From assembly GCA_026415215.1 (NCBI GenBank), contig JAOAHN010000037.1, positions 1-64,000 of the forward strand: 64,000 nt of DNA. The letters are read 5' to 3'. Positions 17,526 to 26,087 of the stretch are shown here, one piece after another. The number at the start of each line of letters is the position of its first letter. The stretch's first letter is position 1. The position numbers were made by a program, and so were the translations under genes. Origin of the DNA: Candidatus Hydrogenedentota bacterium (lineage in GTDB: Bacteria; Hydrogenedentota; Hydrogenedentia; Hydrogenedentales; Hydrogenedentaceae). A model generated the notes under the pieces. It made no database searches and had not been told where the DNA came from. It saw only the letters and a program-made list of their open reading frames with translations.

Positions 17526-18305
17526 TTAGTCCTTTTCCGATTTTAGTATTGGAGGTGGCTCAATTAATAACTCTTCTCTAAATTTACTTCGAATTTCTTG
17601 AGGTATTTTCGGATTTTTTATTATAGAATATTCGACGATTTTTTCCGCTACTTCAGAGTATTTATGTGTTTTTAATTCTATAATATAAGTCTCTTCCCAC
17701 GCATATTTGTTACTTGTAAGTTTTTTTTCTGATGGGTTTTGTATTAGGACTGAAACGGGCTCAATGCTCTGTGAAAACACTACCTCACCTTTAGAGAATG
17801 ATATTTCAGAGAACAAAATGATAGAGTTAGAGATACTCTCTATCTCGTCTTTTTTCAGTAATCTTATTAATTGAGCGATATTTGTGCCATACTCTGGTAT
17901 TTTATAAATATTCAGACTCAATTTGTCAGAGGCAAACTCTAAACCAAGTGAAAAATTTCTCTCTTTCTGGATTAGAGTAGGCTTTATTCTAATATTTTCA
18001 AGTTTTAATAGGTAATCAGGTATATAACGATGCGGGTTTTTTATCTTGAATTCACTGATAACTAAACATCTATCCCATATATTGAACCTAAAATGTTCAA
18101 AATTTATTAATTTTCTAAGTTCAGGTGGACAAAAGTTTTGGATTGTTTTAATAGACAGATAATTTCTTATAGGGTAATATGTAATTATAGGAAGTGTATA
18201 AATAATCCATAACCATATTATTGAATTGACTAAAAATAAGATTTTTGATTTCTTTCTTTTCTTTCTATACTTTTTAGTGGTTTCTCTTCTTATATTTTTA
18301 ATCAA
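17526..18305 (-). CDS. Membrane-anchored protein of unknown function
   Basis: I do not recognise this 259-residue protein. A strongly basic N-terminus (RRETTKKYRKKRKKSK) precedes one membrane helix (ILFLVNSIIWLWIIYTLPIITYY), predicting an inner-membrane anchor with a periplasmic body. The segment LVISEFKIKNPHRYIPDYLLKLENIRIKP faintly recalls the start of AsmA/DUF748-like proteins, which place a 'feature of this layer' motif after the anchor; this is a weak resemblance. Its start overlaps the end of the upstream lipoprotein gene by 8 bp, so the two are translationally coupled, and it ends 8 bp before the ABC ATPase gene. Confidence 0.6.
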   Translation of the reverse strand: MIKNIRRETTKKYRKKRKKSKILFLVNSIIWLWIIYTLPIITYYPIRNYLSIKTIQNFCPPELRKLINFEHFRFNIWDRCLVISEFKIKNPHRYIPDYLLKLENIRIKPTLIQKERNFSLGLEFASDKLSLNIYKIPEYGTNIAQLIRLLKKDEIESISNSIILFSEISFSKGEVVFSQSIEPVSVLIQNPSEKKLTSNKYAWEETYIIELKTHKYSEVAEKIVEYSIIKNPKIPQEIRSKFREELLIEPPPILKSEKD

Positions 18306-18978
18306 AAGTGTGGGTCCAACTTAGTACACTTTTATGTGTCTTTCTGATTTTTTCAGAGATACATTTTTTACCTTCCCCTATTTTCATAGAAATAGGGGTT
18401 TCTACCTCAATGGCTTTAGGCTTCCAAATGAAGCCGAAAGAAGTATCGTAGCCTCTTATTAATAAACTTACAGATGTATTTTCTAAACCTTCCTTGGGAA
18501 CCATAATTTGAGAGGCTAATATTGGAAAGAATAATTCAATGTTCCTTCTGAATCTTATTAAGGTTCCTTCCTGAGTTTCTTTAAGCTCTTTATCAACTAT
18601 TATTTGGACCGGTTTGAATTGAGTATTTTCGTTCACCAATAAATTTATGTCAAAATTTCTTAGTCTCACACTGTCATAGGCAATACTCATATCTGGAAAG
18701 TTAGAGTCGAGAACAAGCTTTATCGTTACCATGCCATTAGAGGAAGTGGTTATCCACTCTGCTTCACTCTCAGGATTGAAAATTTGAGGATACCTACCCC
18801 CAAAACACTGTATATTAACTTTAGTCGGTTCTGGAGTAAACTGCATATATTCTCCTGCTTTTACTTTCTCTTTTTTTCCTTCTTTGGTTGTGCTACAAGA
18901 AAAGTATCCTATGGATATACAGAAATAGAATGCTAAAAAAATTATAATCACTATAGTTTTTTTACTATTTCCAGCCAT
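18298..18978 (-). CDS. Putative lipoprotein of unknown function
   Basis: A 226-residue protein whose N-terminal helix (TIVIIIFLAFYFCISIGYFSC) ends in a lipobox-like YFSC, so it is probably a lipoprotein. The body is beta-rich (MVTIKLVLDSNFPDMSIAYDSVRLRNFDINLLV) without catalytic motifs I can identify. It lies between two other envelope proteins of unknown function, 10 bp after one and overlapping the other by 8 bp, and the three probably act together. The start is the only Met before the hydrophobic helix. Confidence 0.6.
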   Translation of the reverse strand: MAGNSKKTIVIIIFLAFYFCISIGYFSCSTTKEGKKEKVKAGEYMQFTPEPTKVNIQCFGGRYPQIFNPESEAEWITTSSNGMVTIKLVLDSNFPDMSIAYDSVRLRNFDINLLVNENTQFKPVQIIVDKELKETQEGTLIRFRRNIELFFPILASQIMVPKEGLENTSVSLLIRGYDTSFGFIWKPKAIEVETPISMKIGEGKKCISEKIRKTHKSVLSWTHTFD

Positions 18979-18988
18979 AAATCTTATC

Positions 18989-19696
18989 TTACTTCTCTAC
19001 TTTTACATCTATATGTTCACTTGCTCGTTTATCTTCTTTTGTTTCCGAGCTACTTTCCTTGTCCTGTAGAAGGCTTGATTTTGATTCTACACCACCTTTT
19101 CCATGTTTTACGAGAGTCATCTCACCATCTTTTGACCTAAGTCTCACCAGGCCCAAAGGTTTTATTTCCGGAGCAACCCAGATATCTATTTCCTTATGCT
19201 CAATTTCTATATTATAATGCTTTGCTCTTACTTTTCCAGTTCTGTATTCGATGAGTTCTTCTCCTATTAGCTTCTTTTTAACCATTTCTTCTGCTGGTTG
19301 GTTTTGTATGGTGTCGTAATTATATGTCTCTGGTAAATTTGCCCCCTCTCTTGTGACTATTTTTAGTATACTGTGTTTACCTTCGCTCTCTGGCTGGATC
19401 AGGAATCTATATACGGACGCAAAACCTACAATGGGTATTATCTCAGTCTCTAACCAATAGCACTTCTTATTGTTCAGATATTCTTCGCCGGTTATGGCTT
19501 CTCTTAATATTAAGGTAGTTTTAGTAGGGTTATCTTTAACTTCATAGATTGACCAACTTCCTAAATCGAGTTCTAAGGGTAATATATCTAAAAGATTCTC
19601 TATTATATCTTGGGATGATGCGATTTTAGTGGTTAATAGAGTCGGCGCAGTAAAAATAAATATGATGGCTTTATTTATATGGATGTTTTTCCACAT
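18989..19696 (-). CDS. Exported protein of unknown function (possible LolA/DUF3108-like fold)
   Basis: A 235-residue protein with an N-terminal signal-like helix (KAIIFIFTAPTLLTTKIASSQ) and a Lys/Glu/Ser-rich low-complexity tail (SSLLQDKESSSETKEDKRASEH). The middle contains paired strands such as YWLETEIIPIVGFASVYRFLIQ and AKHYNIEIEHKEIDIWVAPEIKPLGLVRLRS. The last recalls periplasmic proteins that measure conversion of a lipid or polymer, such as DUF3108 or LolA-like folds, but the match is only by appearance. The reading frame begins 22 bases inside the end of the GHKL ATPase gene, so the two are coupled. Confidence 0.55.
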   Translation of the reverse strand: MWKNIHINKAIIFIFTAPTLLTTKIASSQDIIENLLDILPLELDLGSWSIYEVKDNPTKTTLILREAITGEEYLNNKKCYWLETEIIPIVGFASVYRFLIQPESEGKHSILKIVTREGANLPETYNYDTIQNQPAEEMVKKKLIGEELIEYRTGKVRAKHYNIEIEHKEIDIWVAPEIKPLGLVRLRSKDGEMTLVKHGKGGVESKSSLLQDKESSSETKEDKRASEHIDVKVEK

Positions 19697-20949
19697 CCTT
19701 GTCTTTCTTCCTCTAACATCTTTAGTTCAGTTTCTTTTTCCTCAGGGATTTTAGCTATTTCGTTTAAAATGTGTGCAAGTTGGATTGAATTTTCTTTCAC
19801 GAGAGTGTAGATTAGTTTCAGAAGCAGTTCTCTTATTACTTTTGGAGAATCATTAAGTTCTTTTACAATGTGAAAAAGATGCGTAGCATAAGTCTCAAAA
19901 ATCTTTATCTCAATTTTTTGGTCTTCAGAGAGTAGGTCACTATCATTAGGTATCGGGTAAATGCCTTCGTCTTTCCATTCTTGAACGAGTCGCTTTCCTT
20001 TTTCTCCCTCTCTCAAAATAAAGTGTTCTCTTAGTTTTTTTCTGCATATTTCTATAAGGAACCTCACATCTTCGCTGAGTTCTTCTAATTGAAGTAGTCC
20101 TTGTTGGTCTAAGACTTTTACATATTCTGATTTAAAGTAGGCAGTGTAACTAAATCCCCTAAAATAAAGCTTGGGTAAGGGAGAGAACCTTGCAAATCCG
20201 TGTTCGTCACAGAAAAAGAGGCCTCTTTTACCTGGCGATGCCCATTCTACTATGGTTAGTGTCCCGTTGATTGTCTTGCCACTCGGAATGACAAGTCGGT
20301 CTATTTGATAGTTATTCGCTTCTATTCTGGCAGTAAGTGGATCTATTAATACACTATCATAATAGATTTTTACATTAGGATACTGCATCAAGTACGGAGC
20401 AAAGATTTCTGTTATCTCAGCGATTGCATTTACTCCTCTAAGGTAATTTACCCCATCGGTGAGGTCTGAAATCAGTACTTTCATACCTGTTGAGTCGACT
20501 TTTTGTTGTGAAATCTCAGGCTCTGTCAATATAAATTCGGTTAGATTATTTCCGGAAGCCAGTATTTTGTATGAAAGCAAATTGTCTCCTTCGAAGTATT
20601 TGCTTTCCCAGGTGACACTATTCCCAAGAGAAAAAGCTCTAAATCTCCCTTTACCATACTTTCCATGCAGTATCCTTTTTTCTCTCGGTGTTATTGTTTT
20701 CTCTTTTTTCCACGAGCCACCTAAACTACTGAATGACACAATAGCTTCTTCATATTTTAAGCCATGGCCATTATCGGTTATTTCTATATATTCTAATCCT
20801 GTAAGCTCGTTTTCTATGAAGTTCACTCTAACAATTGTCGCTTCAGCATCCAAAGCATTCCATATTAATTCTACTATGGCGTTTATAGGTCGAGTTTTTC
20901 CTATGATTTCTAAGTGGTCATCGCAAACCTGTACCTGAATCCTTCGCAC
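19675..20949 (-). CDS. GHKL (HSP90/MutL-like) ATPase protein
   Basis: A 424-residue cytosolic protein with an N-terminal GHKL ATPase fold: N-box IVELIWNALDAEA (about 26-38), G1 box ITDNGHGLKYEE, a lid-like SLGGSWKKEK, and G2-like GKYGKGRFRAFSLG (about 93-106). This matches the stand-alone 'ATP-binding protein' branch related to HSP90, MutL and MORC. The rest (about 200-424) is helical and beta-mixed, with no MutL endonuclease motif DQHAxxE and no HSP90 middle-domain signature. It leads an apparent operon with three envelope proteins, an ABC ATPase and galK. Relatives act in repair, signalling or phage defence; nothing here decides which. Confidence 0.75.
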   Translation of the reverse strand: MRRIQVQVCDDHLEIIGKTRPINAIVELIWNALDAEATIVRVNFIENELTGLEYIEITDNGHGLKYEEAIVSFSSLGGSWKKEKTITPREKRILHGKYGKGRFRAFSLGNSVTWESKYFEGDNLLSYKILASGNNLTEFILTEPEISQQKVDSTGMKVLISDLTDGVNYLRGVNAIAEITEIFAPYLMQYPNVKIYYDSVLIDPLTARIEANNYQIDRLVIPSGKTINGTLTIVEWASPGKRGLFFCDEHGFARFSPLPKLYFRGFSYTAYFKSEYVKVLDQQGLLQLEELSEDVRFLIEICRKKLREHFILREGEKGKRLVQEWKDEGIYPIPNDSDLLSEDQKIEIKIFETYATHLFHIVKELNDSPKVIRELLLKLIYTLVKENSIQLAHILNEIAKIPEEKETELKMLEEERQGCGKTSI

Positions 20950-21862
20950 TGTTGGACATCCTTGCTTTATGTGATAGATTTTTATTATCCAGAATATATT
21001 GTTATGTTAAAACAAACTTTTGCCTAAAATCTATTTTAGGGATAAGTTTTTTATTTTTATAATTTCCAGTGCCTCTCTCGTACAGCATGTAATGAATTTA
21101 GAAAAAAAGATTATACATTACTCATGTAACTGTTATGGCATGTCTTCTCTTTTCCAAGTATTTGAAAGAGGAGGAAATTCACATCTTCGATAATAAACAT
21201 GTAGTGGATTATTTAACTTTTTTAATTGAAAGTTAATATTATTTATCATCCGGATAGTAGTAATACCGCTCTCTGTCTGGGGAGTAATTTAGGAATTGAA
21301 AAAATCATAGTTAAGTTTAGCTGGATGACCAAGGAACAACAATGGTATGGAAGAAAAATTTAAGAATTGGGAGGATTTACTGGACAAAGCTTTCCACCTA
21401 AATTAATTATGGACGATTCTAAATGCTTTAGCCGAGTAGGTCGTATGTGACACGAAGTAAAGTATAAATCTGAGTTTCGGGGTATAGTAGAGGCGTTAAA
21501 AATATTTATCTTGGGATTAAGTCATAGCGATGTATGGTAGCCTTTGCATCAAGGTGCTTTTTAAGGCAGAGAGGTCAAAAGTGAAATAGGACGAATGCTG
21601 TGGGATGATTTGAGAATGCGAGGCTGGGAGTTATGGATGCAAACTTGAAAAAAATTGCCTTATTGTAGTGAGAATAGATTCGGAGGGTATTGTTTGAAAT
21701 AAAGTAGCATTTTAGTGTGGTAAGCCCGCGTATCCTGAAAAGGGGTATTGTTTAGTATGCTTAGGTGTTTCTGATTTTCAACTACTGATAGTAGATTCTG
21801 CTTTTCATTCAAGGGGGTGAATAGTATATAAATAATAAACTAATACTTTAAGAGGATAGAGT
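20950..21862. other. 913-bp gene-free spacer between divergent genes
   Basis: This is the only gap above 300 bp in the window. Neither strand carries an ORF long enough to be listed. It must contain promoters for the divergent GHKL and alpha-galactosidase-like genes. I see no tRNA, tmRNA or RNase P hallmarks. The part around 21240-21700 reads like a decayed coding sequence (separate entry). A 33-codon ORF at 21136 starting MACLLFSKYLK has no recognisable content. The far right end has a strong GGGGGTG stretch and then the AGAGGA ribosome site of the next gene. Confidence 0.7.
21238..21700 (+). pseudogene. Possible decayed transposase remnant
   Basis: One forward frame carries protein-like text across about 460 bp, broken by several in-frame stops. 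The most telling piece is EFRGIVEALKIFILGLSHSDV, which resembles the helix-turn-helix start of DDE transposases ('...EALKLYLLGLSYSEV...'), followed by VKSEIGRMLWDDLRMRG. A 40-codon open stretch (DSSNTALCLGSNLGIEKIIV) precedes it. No inverted repeats or target duplications were found. Because stop density is close to chance for this composition, the call rests on the look of the peptide text alone and is weak. Confidence 0.28.
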
Positions 21863-24214
21863 ATGAATACTTTTGAGAAATTATATTTAATATTAGCAGT
21901 GTTTTTTGTATTTATTTCTTCTGAAAGCTTTGTATATGGCTCAGTTTCGAGGGGCATTGTTTCTTCTGTATCTACTGAACTTTACGAATTGGTTCTTAAG
22001 AGGAGCGGAGTATTGGAGGTACGCTTTGCAGATGGTAGAACGGTTGTCAATTTTGATAATCCAATTTTGAAGAATGTAGATGAAAAAGAAAAGAGATTAA
22101 GAGTTAAATCCTTAGAATCCTATCGGGAGCCTGTCAGAAATAATTTAGGTGAAGGAATTGGAATATACCTGAGAGGAGAAGAATTCACTTCAGTAGTAGT
22201 TGGATACCCAAGCAAGCCTTTTATTACTGTAAGTTTCTTTTATACCAACATTACAAAAGAAATCCAAACAATTGAAAAAATAATTCCTATCAGTGGTTCT
22301 ATTGAACTTATGTCTGTGGATTCTTTTAATGGAGTGATTTTAGATAATGGGAACATACTCGAATCGATGGTCGATTTTCCTCAATGGTCTAAGGAGTTAA
22401 ATAGGAGAAGTGCTTGGAATTTAGCCTTATATGATTACAATATTCGAGAGACTCTTCTGTTAGGCTATTTGGAATTTTGGAAATCCTTTCCAATAGTAGA
22501 GATAAGAACTGAGGAGAAAAATAAGAAAATTTTATTTAGACTTGAGTGCATATATGATCCTCCTGTACAGTTAGCACCTGGGGAAAGTGTTCGGACGGAA
22601 ACTATATATTTTTCTTTGGGAGAAAGAGAACCGCTACGGGCTTTAGAAAGATATGGGGAATCTATAGCAGTTTTTAATGATTTCAAGAAAAACTATAAGT
22701 TAGTTCCTCACGGGTGGGATAGTTGGAGTACATCTATCCACCGAAAGATTAACGAGGGAATCGTATTACAGGAAGTGGATTTTGTTGATAAATATCTTAA
22801 GCGTTATGGTTGGACTAACTTTGCAATAGATGCAGGGTGGGAACGGGGACCAGCAGATTGGGAGCCTGATCCGGAGAAATTCCCGAATGGATTTATACCC
22901 ATAGTTGAGCATATACATAAAAAGGGAATGACTGTTTGTTTGTGGATAGACCTCTTTACAGTGCCGGAAAATTCTACTTTGGCAATTCAGCATCCTAATT
23001 GGTTAGTTCTACCAAATAGCAGAGGGAATCTGTTAATAGGGAAAGGCAAGAAAATTTTGGATATAACTATTCCCGAGGCTTATGAGTATGTCAAAAAAGT
23101 ATGTGAAAGGATAAGCAAAGAATGGGGTTTTGATGGTTTGGTAGAGGCTGATTTTGTATACCATTTACTCTTGGGTGAGAGTTACAGGAATACAAGGTTG
23201 AGTAAAGTGGAGGTTATGTGTAAGGGCTTACAAGCGATAAAGGAGGGTTTGGGAGAGGATAAGTTTTTAACAAGTATGGTTCCTATACAGGTTTCAAGTA
23301 AGTTTGCCGATAGCATAAGAATAGGATTTGATAATAAGCCTATTTGGAGTTCCCCCATTCTCTCTGGAAACTTTGGCTGTGTAGAGTCTTTAGCTAACTT
23401 TGCCAGAAGGTTTTATATGTTTCCTCACCTTGGTTTGCCGGATCAAGATTGTGTGTTCTTGGGAAAAAAGGATACTTATGCCCGATGGAATATAAAACCA
23501 GAAAGCGAATTAACCCGTTCTCAAATAATAGCTTGGGCAACTGGAACAGCTCTAACAGGAGGTGTGTTCAAGATAGGGGATAGGTTTACCTCTCTAAGTC
23601 CTGAAGATGTTGAAATTTTAAAGAAATGTTTGCCTCGTATATCCAAACCTGCGGTTCCTGTAGATTTGTTTGAAAACCCATATCCTAAAATTTGGTGTTT
23701 GCCTCTCGTGGGAAACTGTTTAAATGGTATTGTGTTGGCTATTTTCAATTGGGATGCTAATGTGGGGAGTGAAGTATCAATTCAATTAGATAGACTTGGT
23801 TTAGAAAGAAGTAAATATTACACCCTCTATGATTTTTGGAATGATAAATTTTTAGGGATAGTCCAAAATTCCTTCACTGTTTCAACTCCACCAGCATCTG
23901 TATCACTATTTTGTCTAATGTTAGTTAATGAAGCTCCTATTTTTGTAGCGTCTAACCACCACTTCACAATGGGAATTCTGGATGTGAACGAGTTTTCCTA
24001 TGATTCTTCTAACAAGGAGCTTATTGGTAGGATGAAGGTAATAGAAAATACGCCTTATGAGATTAAAATTTATGATGTAAGTAAGCGTAAAGTTTTGTCG
24101 TATAGTTTAAGTCTGCCTGATGGGGGTATTAAAGAAGAAAATGGGCTTGTAACCATCCAGTTTTATGTTCCTGAGACCGTAAAAGAAGTATTGTGGAAGT
24201 TAAATTTTCAGTAA
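21863..24214 (+). CDS. Secreted alpha-galactosidase-like glycoside hydrolase (GH36/GH27 clan)
   Basis: A 783-residue protein with signal peptide MNTFEKLYLILAVFFVFISSESFVYG. After an N-terminal beta-sandwich (about 30-270), a (beta/alpha)8 barrel of the melibiase clan follows: LVPHGWDSWSTS near 281, NFAIDAGWERGPADWEPDPEKFPNG near 319, MTVCLWIDLF, and WGFDGLVEADFVYH, where Asp430 is the candidate nucleophile. ADSIRIGFDNKPIW offers Asp490 as candidate acid/base. A C-terminal antiparallel beta domain completes the usual layout. It would release alpha-galactosyl, or possibly related alpha-glycosyl, units outside the cytoplasm. An AGAGGA site lies just upstream. Nearby galK fits use of the released galactose. 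Exact subfamily is uncertain. Confidence 0.82.
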   Translation: MNTFEKLYLILAVFFVFISSESFVYGSVSRGIVSSVSTELYELVLKRSGVLEVRFADGRTVVNFDNPILKNVDEKEKRLRVKSLESYREPVRNNLGEGIGIYLRGEEFTSVVVGYPSKPFITVSFFYTNITKEIQTIEKIIPISGSIELMSVDSFNGVILDNGNILESMVDFPQWSKELNRRSAWNLALYDYNIRETLLLGYLEFWKSFPIVEIRTEEKNKKILFRLECIYDPPVQLAPGESVRTETIYFSLGEREPLRALERYGESIAVFNDFKKNYKLVPHGWDSWSTSIHRKINEGIVLQEVDFVDKYLKRYGWTNFAIDAGWERGPADWEPDPEKFPNGFIPIVEHIHKKGMTVCLWIDLFTVPENSTLAIQHPNWLVLPNSRGNLLIGKGKKILDITIPEAYEYVKKVCERISKEWGFDGLVEADFVYHLLLGESYRNTRLSKVEVMCKGLQAIKEGLGEDKFLTSMVPIQVSSKFADSIRIGFDNKPIWSSPILSGNFGCVESLANFARRFYMFPHLGLPDQDCVFLGKKDTYARWNIKPESELTRSQIIAWATGTALTGGVFKIGDRFTSLSPEDVEILKKCLPRISKPAVPVDLFENPYPKIWCLPLVGNCLNGIVLAIFNWDANVGSEVSIQLDRLGLERSKYYTLYDFWNDKFLGIVQNSFTVSTPPASVSLFCLMLVNEAPIFVASNHHFTMGILDVNEFSYDSSNKELIGRMKVIENTPYEIKIYDVSKRKVLSYSLSLPDGGIKEENGLVTIQFYVPETVKEVLWKLNFQ

Positions 24215-24226
24215 GAGGGCACATCT

Positions 24227-24868
24227 ATGTTGTTCAAAGCTCAGCGGTTAATCGAGCAAAAGATTAGTAATTATTGTGAAACTGCCTTAAGGTGTGTAAA
24301 AGAGGGTATAAAAGTTTTGATTAAGTGTATGGAGGCTAAAGAGTGCGAAGAATGGAGAGAAATGATACATGAAGTCCATCGAGCAGAAAGCTCTGCAGAC
24401 GATTTGAGGAGAGAAATTGAGTATTTTCTTTTCTCGCGTTCCTTGTTTCCAGAGTCAAGGGGTGATATATTAGGACTGCTTGAAAAGTTAGATCGGATAC
24501 CCAATCAAATACAATCCTCTGTAAAAATGGTTTTAGAAGAGCAGATCCGTATTCCGGACCTCGTAAAGGAAGAGTTAGAGCAAATAGCAATTACTACTGA
24601 GAAGTGCGTGGATATTACAATAAAGTCAGTAAATTTGTTGTTTTCTGACTTTAAGTCTTCTTTAGAACTATTAGGGGAAATCGACGCTTACGAGAGTGAA
24701 GTAGATAGGTTTCAGTCTAAAGCTATTGAAAAGATCTTCTCTTCGGATTTGGACCCACTACAAAAAATATTGTTACGAGATTTGGTAAATGAGATCAGTT
24801 TTGTAACAAATTATGCAGAAGAGGCAGGAGATTTTATGAGGATAATAATTGTGAAGAGGATGATTTAG
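24227..24868 (+). CDS. PhoU-like DUF47 phosphate-transport accessory protein
   Basis: A 213-residue all-helical protein of the DUF47/PhoU_div family, which partners PiT transporters. The layout is two repeated three-helix bundles rich in Glu and Asp, with segments VHRAESSADDLRREIEYFLF and IDAYESEVDRFQSKAIEKIF that correspond to the E/D-containing metal-binding helices of PhoU-like proteins. It ends one base before the ATG of the PiT transporter gene, the classic pit accessory-pit arrangement, and begins 12 bp after the alpha-galactosidase-like gene. It likely modulates phosphate uptake at the cytosolic membrane face. Confidence 0.88.
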   Translation: MLFKAQRLIEQKISNYCETALRCVKEGIKVLIKCMEAKECEEWREMIHEVHRAESSADDLRREIEYFLFSRSLFPESRGDILGLLEKLDRIPNQIQSSVKMVLEEQIRIPDLVKEELEQIAITTEKCVDITIKSVNLLFSDFKSSLELLGEIDAYESEVDRFQSKAIEKIFSSDLDPLQKILLRDLVNEISFVTNYAEEAGDFMRIIIVKRMI

Positions 24869-24869
24869 A

Positions 24870-25808
24870 ATGGGGTATTTTTTAATGTTACTTTCTACAT
24901 TATCATTGGGTATTACCCTCGGAGCTAATGATGCAGGAAATGTTTTCGGGGCTGCGGTTGCTACTCGATTTATAAAGTATCGAACCGCAGTTATATTAAT
25001 TTTTATTTTTGTGCTGATAGGTTCAATTTTACAGGGAGGTAAGGGAATTGATACATTGAGAGCAGTAACGAACCAAAATGTGAATACCTCTGTACTTGTG
25101 GGTTTAGTAGTAGCTGGAGTGGGGATAATATTTACTTTTCTCGGACAACCGATCAGCCTCTCTCAGTCAGTAGTAGGAGGGCTTTTGGGGTTAGGCTTGT
25201 CCCAAAAGACATTAGACATAGGGATAATTGAAAAAATAGTTTTGAGTTGGATAACTGCTCCTTTGGGAGCTTGCATGTGTGCATTAATCCTGTACAAATT
25301 TTTCAATGCTATATTTTCCAATCTTAGTATAGGGATATTACAGAGAGAGCTTATTATAAAGGTGGGACTCATTATTGCAGGTGTGATAGGTGCATACGCT
25401 TTGGGTGCTAATAATGTAGCGAATACGGTCGGAATGTTTGCTGGAGTTTGGAGTGAAACTTCTACTATTGAATTGACTTTCCTCGGTGGCGCTTCGATAG
25501 GAATAGGTGCGCTCCTCTTCAGTAGAAGTGTTATGATGAATATTGGTGAAGGGATCGTTGCGTTAGACGGCTTCTCTGCATTTGTCTCTGTAGTTTCTTC
25601 AGGCGTTACTGTGTATATTTTTTCTATTATAGGGGTTCCAGTTAGCACTACTCACACAATTGTTGGTGCAGTGGTGGGGGTTGGGATTCACCATGGCTTC
25701 CACACTCTCAAATTTAAAACTATTAGAGAGATACTGCTAAGTTGGGTATTTGCTCCTGCTATTTGCCTCATACTTACCTCTTCAGGCTACGCTATTTTTA
25801 TAGCATAG
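24870..25808 (+). CDS. pit: PiT-family inorganic phosphate transporter
   Basis: A 312-residue integral membrane protein of the inorganic phosphate transporter family (PF01384), which takes up phosphate with protons or sodium. The two inverted family signatures are present: GANDAGNVFGAAVATR near the start and GANNVANTVGMFAGV near 175. PVSTTHTIVGAVVGVG near the C-terminus matches the second-repeat motif and QPISLSQSVVGGLLGLG the first. About nine or ten helices are visible. It is shorter than E. coli PitA and similar to archaeal and bacterial short PiT proteins. Translation is coupled to the upstream PhoU-like gene. Confidence 0.93.
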   Translation: MGYFLMLLSTLSLGITLGANDAGNVFGAAVATRFIKYRTAVILIFIFVLIGSILQGGKGIDTLRAVTNQNVNTSVLVGLVVAGVGIIFTFLGQPISLSQSVVGGLLGLGLSQKTLDIGIIEKIVLSWITAPLGACMCALILYKFFNAIFSNLSIGILQRELIIKVGLIIAGVIGAYALGANNVANTVGMFAGVWSETSTIELTFLGGASIGIGALLFSRSVMMNIGEGIVALDGFSAFVSVVSSGVTVYIFSIIGVPVSTTHTIVGAVVGVGIHHGFHTLKFKTIREILLSWVFAPAICLILTSSGYAIFIA

Positions 25809-25875
25809 ATTCCTAACCTTTTGTATTTTTTCATAATGGATGGTAAAATATTTTCAAGATAGCGGGAGAATAGAA

Positions 25876-26061
25876 ATGTCTGAAGTCCCTGGAGTACAAT
25901 ATCCAAATCTCGGAATTGCCAGGGTACTTAACGAATATATGATAAGAGTTTTATCGCTAAGGAGAAATATTATTCAACAACAGGGGGAGATGATTATTAA
26001 ATTGATACAAAGTGCCACTCTTCCAGAATACCAAGGTAAGAATTTAGATATTAAAACCTGA
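25876..26061 (+). CDS. Small protein, possibly YjfB-type
   Basis: From the second Met, which has GGGAG eight bases upstream, this is a 61-residue protein; the tracked start adds 12 residues without a ribosome site. The C-terminal half LRRNIIQQQGEMIIKLIQSATLPEYQGKNLDIKT resembles small 'putative motility protein' YjfB family members, which end in a glutamine-rich helix and a G-x-x-(L/I)DI tail. The resemblance is by eye only. It follows the phosphate transporter on the same strand and faces the convergent GH116 gene. Confidence 0.5.
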   Translation: MSEVPGVQYPNLGIARVLNEYMIRVLSLRRNIIQQQGEMIIKLIQSATLPEYQGKNLDIKT

Positions 26062-26087
26062 TGGCCCTTTTGGAGTTTTTATAAGTA

